64,000 bases of DNA from NCBI RefSeq assembly GCF_017876575.1, contig NZ_JAGIOE010000001.1, positions 310,001-374,000 of the forward strand. Reading direction: 5' to 3'. The notes under the pieces are model-generated. The model searched no databases. It saw only the letters and a program-made list of their open reading frames with translations, and was not told the DNA's origin. This DNA comes from Paeniglutamicibacter psychrophenolicus. GTDB lineage: Bacteria > Actinomycetota > Actinomycetes > Actinomycetales > Micrococcaceae. This document shows positions 57,607 through 64,000 of the stretch, in pieces; position 1 is the stretch's first letter, and every line of letters begins with the position of its first letter. Made by a program: the position numbers and the translations under genes.

Positions 57607-58616
57607 GCACGCACGTCCCGCCGGCGGGTACTCAACGGCGCCGCTCGCGTACCGGCGAGGCCTTCTCCCTGCTCGGACGCCGGGCCCTGGTGGGGATCCC
57701 GGCCACGGCGGCGATCACCGCTGCGGTCTTCTGGCTCGCGTCCCTGGCCCCCTTCAACCCCCTGGCCCTGTACATGGGCACGCAATATGAACACGCGACC
57801 CCGGGCCAGCGCGAAAAGCTGGCTGCCGAGCTGGGGCTCAACGACGCCTGGTACGCGATCTGGGGGCGCTGGGCATCCGGCGCCCTGCACGGGGACTGGG
57901 GAACCTCCCGGCTCTTTGGCCAGCCGGTGGCCGACGTGGTTTCCGAACGCCTCCCCTACACCGCGTTGCTGGTGGGGCTCGGGCTGGTGGTCGCCATTGC
58001 GCTCTCGGTGCTGCTGGCGGTGGGTGCAGCCCGGCGCCCGGGCTCCCCCATGGACGCCCTCGCCCTGGGCCTGGTGCACCTTGCCCAGGCGATCCCGCCC
58101 TTCGTCCTGGGCCTGGTGGCCATCGCCGTCTTTGCGATCGGCCTGGGCATGCCGGCCGGTGGCGCCGCGTCGGGCGGGGCCGACCCCACGCCCGCGGGCC
58201 TTGCCCTGCACCTGGTCCTGCCCGTGGGCGTGCTGGCGGTGACCCTGCTGCCGTGGCTGGTGCTGAACCTGCGGGCCTCACTGCTCGAGGCGCTGGAATC
58301 CGACGCGGTGCTGGCCGCGCGCGGCCGCGGGCTGGGCGAGTTCAACGTGCTGCGAACCCACGTGCTTCCGGTGGCGTTGCTGCCGTTCATGACGGTGGTG
58401 GGTTCCAGGCTCGGCGAGCTGGTCACCGGGGCGCTGCTCATCGAGGCGGTGTTCTCCTGGCCCGGCCTGGCCTCGGCCACGGTGTCCTCGGCGACCGCCG
58501 GCGACTTCCCGTTGCTGGCCGCGGTGACCGCTCTGACCTGCGCGGCGGTCTTTGCCGGCTCCGCGTTGGCCGACGCCTGCTACCTGCTGCTTGATCCGCG
58601 GGTGGGCGATGTCTAG
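57603..58616 (+). CDS. ABC permease (NikB/DppB type)
   Basis: 337-aa inner-membrane permease. The DppB-type N-terminal helix is followed by a short periplasmic segment with HGDWGTSRLFGQPVADVV (the family's GDxGxS). The cytosolic EAA loop appears as LEALESDAVLAARGRGLGEF, contacting the ATPase. About six membrane helices. ATG 57603 overlaps the binding-protein stop; the gene's own end overlaps the next start by eight bases. Part of the five-function operon 55978-60956. Confidence 0.88.
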   Translation: MSTHVPPAGTQRRRSRTGEAFSLLGRRALVGIPATAAITAAVFWLASLAPFNPLALYMGTQYEHATPGQREKLAAELGLNDAWYAIWGRWASGALHGDWGTSRLFGQPVADVVSERLPYTALLVGLGLVVAIALSVLLAVGAARRPGSPMDALALGLVHLAQAIPPFVLGLVAIAVFAIGLGMPAGGAASGGADPTPAGLALHLVLPVGVLAVTLLPWLVLNLRASLLEALESDAVLAARGRGLGEFNVLRTHVLPVALLPFMTVVGSRLGELVTGALLIEAVFSWPGLASATVSSATAGDFPLLAAVTALTCAAVFAGSALADACYLLLDPRVGDV

Positions 58617-60255
58617 GCCCCGCCCGTTGCCCCTGGTGCTGCTGGGGCTTGCCCTCGCCTACGCCGTGCTGGTCCCGTGGCTGCAACCCCTGGATCCACG
58701 CGCGGTGGACCTGTCCGCGGTGCTGCAGGCCCCTTCCGGGGAGCATTTCTTCGGCACCGACCAATTGGGCCGGGACGTATGGATTCGTGCGGCCCAGGGC
58801 CTGCGCATGTCCCTGCTGCTGGCGCTGGGTGCCTCGGTGTTCTCCACGGTGCTCGGTGTGGGCGTGGGGCTGCTGGCCGCCTGGCGCGGGGGGATCGTCG
58901 ACCGCATTGCCATGCGCCTGGTGGACACCGCCAACGCCCTGCCACACCTGCTGCTGGCGGTGGTCATCGTGGCCCTGTGGCGCGGGCAGTGGTGGGCGAT
59001 CGTGCCGTCCATTGCGTTGACCCACTGGACGCAGGTGGCACGGATCGTGCGCTCGCGGTTGCTGGCCGAGCGCACGGCCGACTACGTGCAGCTGGCCCGG
59101 GCCTCCGGAGCCCCGGCGGCAGCGATCTGGTGTACCCACCTGGTTCCGGCCGTTGCGCCGCAGGCCGCCATCGCGCTGGTGCTGCAGCTGCCCCATGCCA
59201 TTTGGCATGAAAGCTCGCTCTCCTTCCTGGGGGTGGGGCTTCCGCCCGAATCCGCATCGCTGGGCCTGCTGCTGGAGGATGCCCGCGGCGGGCTGCTGGC
59301 CGGGGCCTGGTGGCTGCTGGTGTTCCCCGCCGGGCTGCTGGTACTGGTCAGCTGGTGCACCGCTTCGATCATCGACACCGCGGGGATGTCCAGGCGCCGC
59401 CGCCGACTGTCCCGGTTCCTCGGTCAAGTTCCCGGCACCGGCACGGCAGCATCCGCGGCCGCTGCGGCCACCCGCTCCGCCGCGGACCATGCCCCCGGCA
59501 GTCCGGCGATCCTGGTTTCCGGCCTGGACCTCCGGCTCCCCTCGAGCACCGACCCGCGGGCAAGCACGTTGGTGCTCAAGGGAATCGACTACCGGGCCGA
59601 AGCCGGGCGCATCAATGTCATCTTGGGGGCCTCGGGGGCGGGCAAGTCCCTGCTGCTGCGGACCCTGGTGGGGCTGCTGCCCGCCGGTGCCCGTTTCACG
59701 GGAAACATCGCGCTCAACGGGCAGACACTGGATGCGGCCGGGCTGGCCGCCGCGCGGGGCACCGACACGGTCCTGGTTCCGGGATCGTCCGGCACCGCGC
59801 TGAACCCCGTGCGCAGGGTTGCCGCGCAGATGCGGCAAACACTCCGGGCCTCAGGGCGGCCCTGCTCCCGGGCCGAGGTCTTGGCGGCGCTCGGGGCTGC
59901 CGCCGTCGACGGCGAGCTGGCCGGGCGCCACCCCCACGAACTTTCCGGCGGGCAGGCCCAGCGCGTGGCCCTTGCGCTGGGCGTTGCCGCGGGCTCACGG
60001 ATCCTGCTGGTGGACGAGCCCACCAGCGCATTGGATGCCGATACGGTTGGCCTCATCGAAACGCTTCTGCGGGGCCGGGCAGCGGCGGGCACCACCGTCG
60101 TCATGGTCACCCACGACCTCGAGCTGGCCCGCCGCATCGCCGACCATGTGGCGGTCCTCCGGGACGGGCGGATCGTCGAATCCGGCACCGCCGCCGAGGT
60201 GCTGGCCAACCTGGCGCATCCGGAGACCGGCGTGCTGCTGGGGGCGCCGGCATGA
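58609..60255 (+). CDS. permease-ATPase fusion (NikC/DppC + NikD/DppD)
   Basis: 548 aa. Residues ~1-270 are a DppC-type permease: FGTDQLGRDVWIRAAQGLR at the start and an EAA loop ADYVQLARASGAPAAA. After a Ser/Ala-rich linker (~280-320) an ATPase follows: Walker A GASGAGKS, signature LSGGQAQR, Walker B LLVDEPTSALD, H-loop VTHD. In the usual five-gene systems these are separate proteins. No frameshift or internal stop separates them. ATG 58609 overlaps the upstream permease stop; the stop overlaps the next start as ATGA. Confidence 0.88.
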   Translation: MSRPRPLPLVLLGLALAYAVLVPWLQPLDPRAVDLSAVLQAPSGEHFFGTDQLGRDVWIRAAQGLRMSLLLALGASVFSTVLGVGVGLLAAWRGGIVDRIAMRLVDTANALPHLLLAVVIVALWRGQWWAIVPSIALTHWTQVARIVRSRLLAERTADYVQLARASGAPAAAIWCTHLVPAVAPQAAIALVLQLPHAIWHESSLSFLGVGLPPESASLGLLLEDARGGLLAGAWWLLVFPAGLLVLVSWCTASIIDTAGMSRRRRRLSRFLGQVPGTGTAASAAAAATRSAADHAPGSPAILVSGLDLRLPSSTDPRASTLVLKGIDYRAEAGRINVILGASGAGKSLLLRTLVGLLPAGARFTGNIALNGQTLDAAGLAAARGTDTVLVPGSSGTALNPVRRVAAQMRQTLRASGRPCSRAEVLAALGAAAVDGELAGRHPHELSGGQAQRVALALGVAAGSRILLVDEPTSALDADTVGLIETLLRGRAAAGTTVVMVTHDLELARRIADHVAVLRDGRIVESGTAAEVLANLAHPETGVLLGAPA

Positions 60256-60956
60256 GCCTGGAACTGAGGGATGTCTCCTACACGCACCCCGGGACCGACC
60301 CGGCTGCCGGGAGGCTGCTTGACGGTCTGGACCTGTCCGTGGGCGCGGGGGAAGTCACGGGGCTCTGCGCCCCGTCGGGTGCCGGCAAATCGACGCTGCT
60401 GCGCATTGCCGCCTTGATGGTGCCCGCGGATGCGGGGACCGTGCGCATCAACGGGCAGGAATTCTCCCGCGGCACCCCGGTGCCGCGGGAGGTGCGCCGA
60501 TCCGTGGGGGTGGTGCTGCAGTCACCGCGCGCAGCGGCCGATCCGCGGATGCGCCTGGATGCCCTGGTCTGCGCCCCGCTGGCCTTTCGCGAAGGCGCAT
60601 GGCGTCCGCGGCCGCGGCGCCATGCCGGGCGCCTGGCCGAATTGGCCGAACTGGCGCAGCTGGATCCGGAGCTCCTGCACCGCTACCCGCACCAGGTCTC
60701 GGACGGGCAGCTTCAGCGGGCCATGGTGGCCCGCGCCCTGGCACTGGACCCGGACGTGCTGATCTGCGACGAACCCACGGCCCAGCTCGATTCCGAAAGC
60801 ACCGCCGCCGTCCTGGGGATGCTGGCGAACCGTGCCGCAGCGGGGACCGCGGTCCTCATCGCCTCGCACGATACCGCCGCGCTGTCGGGGGTCGCCGACA
60901 AGATGCTGGACCTGGGGGGGATCAACCGGGCAGGGGATCGTGCCGGGCACGCCTAA
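60252..60956 (+). CDS. ABC transporter ATPase (NikE/DppF type)
   Basis: 234 aa. Walker A APSGAGKS, a variant signature VSDGQLQRAM (instead of LSGGQ), Walker B LICDEPTAQLD and H-loop ASHD. VSDGQ-type signatures occur in the NikE/OppF class. ATG 60252 overlaps the stop of the fusion gene as ATGA. It pairs with the fused ATPase to power the importer. It lacks the C-terminal oligopeptide-type cysteine extension. Confidence 0.88.
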   Translation: MSLELRDVSYTHPGTDPAAGRLLDGLDLSVGAGEVTGLCAPSGAGKSTLLRIAALMVPADAGTVRINGQEFSRGTPVPREVRRSVGVVLQSPRAAADPRMRLDALVCAPLAFREGAWRPRPRRHAGRLAELAELAQLDPELLHRYPHQVSDGQLQRAMVARALALDPDVLICDEPTAQLDSESTAAVLGMLANRAAAGTAVLIASHDTAALSGVADKMLDLGGINRAGDRAGHA

Positions 60957-61001
60957 AACCCGCATGCCGCCCGGTGGACAGGTTCCGGACGGGGAGACGG
61001 C

Positions 61002-62102
61002 TCACGGTGAATCGGCGACCTGTTTCGAGAAGCCCCTCCGGGACCCGGGCACCGGCCCTTGGACCGACAGGTTGGCGGGCCCTGGACGGGAACCGTCCCC
61101 GGCACCGCGGACGGGGTTGCCGACCGCTTTCAAGTGGAGCATCACGTCGGCGCTCAGGGTGTCGTAGAACGGAACCTCGATCCATCGCCGCACGGCACCC
61201 AGCGCGCCAAGGACAATGAAGCCGGTCAGCAGTTTGTCGGCCAACGAATGAACCACATTCGATCCCAGGACGGCCACGGACAGGGGATTGCCCATCTGGG
61301 CGAGGTTCCGGGTCGTGTTCTCCGAGGCGTGGCCGGTTCCGCCGTTGAACAGCAGGACCAGCAACGTGGTTGCGACCACCGAACAGCTGAGGGCGACCAG
61401 GACATTGAGCAACAGGTATCTGGGGAAGGTTTGGCACAGCCGGAGGCGGCGGGCGCCGTACCCCCACACCAGGGCGCCGACGACGTTGACCAGCGCGAAG
61501 GCAATCGATGAAGAGTCGGTGATGCCCAGGCCAATGGCGTTCGTTGACAACCCCACGGCCACGCCCGCCCAGGGGCCAAGCGCGATTGCGGCTATCGCCG
61601 TGCCCACCATGTCGAAGTAGAGCGGCAGCCCCAACCTGGCCACGAGGGTGAACCCCAAGACGTTCAAAACGATACATGCCAAAATCAGCATGAGTTTTCG
61701 GCCATTGGCCGGAGCCGCCGTTTCGGCCACCTCGGGCAGCGGGTCCGACGGGGCAGGTTCGGGCATGACGGCCGGCGCCGGCGGCGGGTTCCTTCTGGCG
61801 AGAAGGCACCGCTCCTCCCATTGTGCGGCCTCGATTTCGGAGGCCCCGAGGACGCGGGCAATTTCGCCGACGAGATGGGGGTTGACCCGCGTGCGTCCGG
61901 TCCGGAAGGCGTCGTAGACGGTGGTGCGGGCCGGTCGGGCACTGCCGGCGTCCACGCCGTTGCGTTCCCGGTGGGCGGCAATGCGCCGAACGATCTCGGC
62001 GTAGGCTACGTCGCCGGCGGCGAAGCGCAATCGCTGCAGGTCCTGCGCAATTTCGTCATACGAGCCCGCAGGGGCTTCCGCTGCGCGGGGCTGGTCGGTC
62101 AT
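61002..62102 (-). CDS. HTH domain fused to ECF S-component-like membrane protein
   Basis: 366 aa. Residues ~15-100 form an actinobacterial XRE-like helix-turn-helix (AYAEIVRRIAAHRERNG, TTVYDAFRTGRTRVNPHLVG, ARVLGASEIEAAQWEERC). A Pro-rich linker follows, then about six membrane helices from residue 137, with LYFDMVGTAIAAIALGPWAG and a TNAIGLG motif typical of ECF-transporter S-component-like proteins. The short soluble tail is basic. ATG 62102 has GAGGAC just upstream. It is convergent with the ABC operon, 46 bases apart. A one-component membrane transport-sensor is a reasonable guess; no EcfA/T genes are seen here. Confidence 0.75.
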   Translation of the reverse strand: MTDQPRAAEAPAGSYDEIAQDLQRLRFAAGDVAYAEIVRRIAAHRERNGVDAGSARPARTTVYDAFRTGRTRVNPHLVGEIARVLGASEIEAAQWEERCLLARRNPPPAPAVMPEPAPSDPLPEVAETAAPANGRKLMLILACIVLNVLGFTLVARLGLPLYFDMVGTAIAAIALGPWAGVAVGLSTNAIGLGITDSSSIAFALVNVVGALVWGYGARRLRLCQTFPRYLLLNVLVALSCSVVATTLLVLLFNGGTGHASENTTRNLAQMGNPLSVAVLGSNVVHSLADKLLTGFIVLGALGAVRRWIEVPFYDTLSADVMLHLKAVGNPVRGAGDGSRPGPANLSVQGPVPGSRRGFSKQVADSP

Positions 62103-62624
62103 TCGGTCCTCTTTGGCAACGGTCGCGCGATTCCCGCGCAATGCATTACCTGCAATCTTAGGCATCCGGCCGCCTCGCTAGGAACGATGTGACGACCCGT
62201 TCGGAGAATTCGGCCTTGTTCGGGGTTGTTCGAGAATCGGCAGTTTGGGCATTTTCGCTTGCCGCGTCAGCTATCTTGGGAGTTGGGTGGCGGCCAGCGA
62301 TCGAAAACCAGGCGTCTCGATCTTGAGTCCTGGCCACCGAGAGCCTCGGCCCGCGGCACCATGGGATGTTCAGGCCCTGGGTATATTACTCAATTGGAAT
62401 TTGATACCAAGGCGCTGTCTGGCATCCAGAGGCGAGAACCGTGGCGGTTTCAGGACGATCGCCCGTGTACTCGGCACGACCAAACTTGGGGGCGTGCCGG
62501 GTACAGGGGCCGGTCGGCAAGCCCGAACCTTGCGCGCGGCGGGAGAACACGAATCTGGCTCCCTGCGCAAGCTCCCCTCGGTCCGGGTGCCGGGCCGCCT
62601 GCATTGGCGTGTGGGGCGCACGCC
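62103..62624. other. 522-bp intergenic region before ureD end
   Basis: No supportable gene: the only long frame (plus strand, 62245-62628) has no ribosome site and mixed low-complexity sequence. 62220-62420 is lower in GC than its surroundings, with tatattactcaattgg near 62390. No hairpin terminator for ureD was recognised. Confidence 0.5.
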
Positions 62625-63521
62625 CTAGTACTTGCGCAGGTTCAGCGGTTTTTGGCCCCTCAGGTGGAGGCGAAGCTCGTCGACCACGGCCATCAGGACC
62701 GCGTTGATGGCTTCGGTGGAGTTCGACAGTGCCCGCACCGCGACGCCCGGGCCCGGCACCTGGCTGATGCCCAGGTGCACCGGCGTGCGCTGTGCTTCCC
62801 CGATGCGGTAAGCCAGCTCGCGGATGCGTTCGACATCCGACGCCCCGATCTTCGCATCGATGGCCAGCAGCATGCCCACGTGCGTGAAGTCCTGCAGGAA
62901 AAGCAGTGAGTCCAGCGAGTCCTCCCCGGGCCGCACCAGCAGGTTGTCCAGCACCGCCAGGCGCCCGTCCACCGAGACCTCGGTGCGCAGGCGCACCTCG
63001 TCGTAGCGGAAGAGCTTCCCGTCCGGGCTCCACCCGGGGGTGAGCACCTCGCAGAAAAGCAGGCTGGAGTCCTGGTGCATGTCCACCCGCGTGAACTGCC
63101 GGTAGCTGGCTCCGCGGTAGGCAATGAGCTGGTCGGGCACGTATTCGAGCACCGCGCCCGGCCCCAGGCGCACCACCATGTCCTGGCGGGCAAAGGTCCC
63201 CGGGGTCTTGTAGACCTTGGTCGCCGACTGGGTGGTCAGCAGCAGCGAGGTGTCCTCGTCCACCGAGACCTCGATGCCGTAGTTGTCCCCGCCCAGGTAC
63301 CCGCCCCCGGGGTTCACGATGGTGTAGCAGACCTGGGCGGTGTCATCGAGGTAGTGCGGGCGCAGGATCCGCAGCGCGCCCTGGTGGTACTGCCGCGTGG
63401 CAATGGCCTTGCCGGCGCGCGTGCCCACCTGCAGGCGCAGCTCGCCGACGAGCTTGGTTCCTTCAAAGGGCGAGGGGCCCAGCTCCCGGATCGCCGGCTG
63501 TTCGGCCATTTTCGGTGCCAT
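62625..63521 (-). CDS. ureD: urease accessory protein UreD
   Basis: 298 aa. Chaperone that, with UreF and UreG, loads nickel into the urease apoenzyme. Family blocks: LRPHYLDDTAQVCYTIVNPG, GGYLGGDNY, LLTTQSATKVYKT, and the conserved GPGAVLEYVPDQLIAYRGA. ATG 63521 lies five bases past the ureG stop, so it is the last gene of a ureABCEFGD-type operon that continues beyond the window's right edge. Confidence 0.94.
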   Translation of the reverse strand: MAPKMAEQPAIRELGPSPFEGTKLVGELRLQVGTRAGKAIATRQYHQGALRILRPHYLDDTAQVCYTIVNPGGGYLGGDNYGIEVSVDEDTSLLLTTQSATKVYKTPGTFARQDMVVRLGPGAVLEYVPDQLIAYRGASYRQFTRVDMHQDSSLLFCEVLTPGWSPDGKLFRYDEVRLRTEVSVDGRLAVLDNLLVRPGEDSLDSLLFLQDFTHVGMLLAIDAKIGASDVERIRELAYRIGEAQRTPVHLGISQVPGPGVAVRALSNSTEAINAVLMAVVDELRLHLRGQKPLNLRKY

Positions 63522-63526
63522 TGGCC

Positions 63527-64000
63527 CTAGCCCAGATCCAGCATCAGCACCTCGTGCTTGAGCCAGTCGATGACGGTGTCCAGTCCCTCGTCGGTCTTGA
63601 GGTTGGTGAAGCAGAAGGGCTTCTCGCCGCGGAATTCCTTGGAATCGCGTTCCATCACCGACAGGTCGGCACCCACATACGGGGCCAGGTCGGTCTTGTT
63701 GATGATGAACAGGTCGGACTTGATCATGCCCTGCCCGGCCTTGCGCGGGATCTTCTCGCCCTGGGCCACGTCGATGATGTAGATGGAGAAGTCAACGAGT
63801 TCCGGGGAGAACGTGGCCGAGAGGTTGTCTCCCCCGGATTCGACGAAGATGATCTGCAGGTCCGGGTGCTTGGCCTTCAGCTCCTCGATGGCCGCGGAGT
63901 TCATCGAGGTGTCCTCGCGGATCGCGGTGTGCGGGCAGCCGCCGGTCTCGATGCCGACGATCCGATCCAGCGGCAGCACGCCGTTGGCCGCCAGGATCTT
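63527..64000 (-). CDS. ureG: urease accessory GTPase UreG (5' end cut by window)
   Basis: Partial: the C-terminal ~157 residues are present and the frame stays open to the window edge, so the P-loop lies outside. GTPase of urease maturation, delivering nickel. Visible: [18 protein letters not shown] with the conserved Cys-Pro-His nickel/zinc site, [11 protein letters not shown], and [13 protein letters not shown] (the NKxD guanine-specificity motif). An internal Met at 63979 is not the true start. ureD follows after five bases. Confidence 0.95.
   Translation of the reverse strand, partial: KILAANGVLPLDRIVGIETGGCPHTAIREDTSMNSAAIEELKAKHPDLQIIFVESGGDNLSATFSPELVDFSIYIIDVAQGEKIPRKAGQGMIKSDLFIINKTDLAPYVGADLSVMERDSKEFRGEKPFCFTNLKTDEGLDTVIDWLKHEVLMLDLG

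Noticed and set aside
62245-62628. 127-aa plus-strand frame before ureD
   Set aside because: No ribosome site, Arg/Pro-rich, and it overlaps the end of ureD.

Overview
The window is high-GC DNA with many GTG starts and long antisense shadow frames. Its gene content is actinobacterial: DUF3151 beside class II aldolase, a LAxTG-type wall-sorting motif, WXG100 secretion genes, and an actinobacterial XRE-like helix-turn-helix. The best guess is a member of the Micrococcaceae (Arthrobacter or Paeniglutamicibacter type). This is inference; there is no rRNA or other taxonomic marker here.

Layout. 0.3-12.4 kb: acetyl-CoA synthetase and O-acetylhomoserine sulfhydrylase, each behind a near-identical SAM-I (S-box) riboswitch. 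Between them lie katG, a flavin monooxygenase, a LuxR-type regulator with a membrane methyltransferase, a SAM-dependent methyltransferase and a histidine phosphatase. 12.4-23.8 kb: an ArsR regulator/MFS pair with a double palindromic operator, nitrilase, a DHA2 drug transporter, purA, a TetR gene, thymidine kinase, and kynureninase divergent from an Lrp regulator. 23.8-44.3 kb: an accessory block centred on a type VII (WXG100) secretion system and one polymorphic toxin. 44.4-52.8 kb: mostly core genes (DUF3151, fbaA, two secreted M23 peptidases, a TrmH-type methyltransferase, corA, a HAD phosphatase). 52.8-64 kb: cytosine-deaminase-like amidohydrolase, MFS, an ArsR regulator with a histidine-rich tail, a peptide/nickel ABC transporter, an HTH-membrane fusion protein, and the end of a urease operon (ureG, ureD).

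The most interesting system is the secretion block. A coupling ATPase resembling Firmicutes EssC (ubiquitin-like N-terminus, FHA, two membrane segments, three FtsK-type modules) is preceded by a 1009-residue coiled-coil lipoprotein and a membrane-anchored periplasmic-binding-protein-like protein. It faces a transmembrane Ser/Thr kinase. Divergently there is a WXG100 protein, then an 1812-residue RHS/YD-repeat protein with a helical FxG N-terminus and a unique C-terminus. A candidate immunity gene follows with an ATGA overlap, then decayed immunity-like fragments. No EccB, EccD, EccE or mycosin is present. I infer a T7SSb-like secretion machine in an actinobacterium, with the kinase possibly in the architectural place of the pseudokinase EssB.

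A second theme is SAM control of acetate recycling. Sulfhydrylation of O-acetylhomoserine releases acetate, which acetyl-CoA synthetase returns to acetyl-CoA, and both genes carry the same riboswitch. In the synthetase copy the closing P1 helix overlaps the Shine-Dalgarno sequence, which points to translational control.
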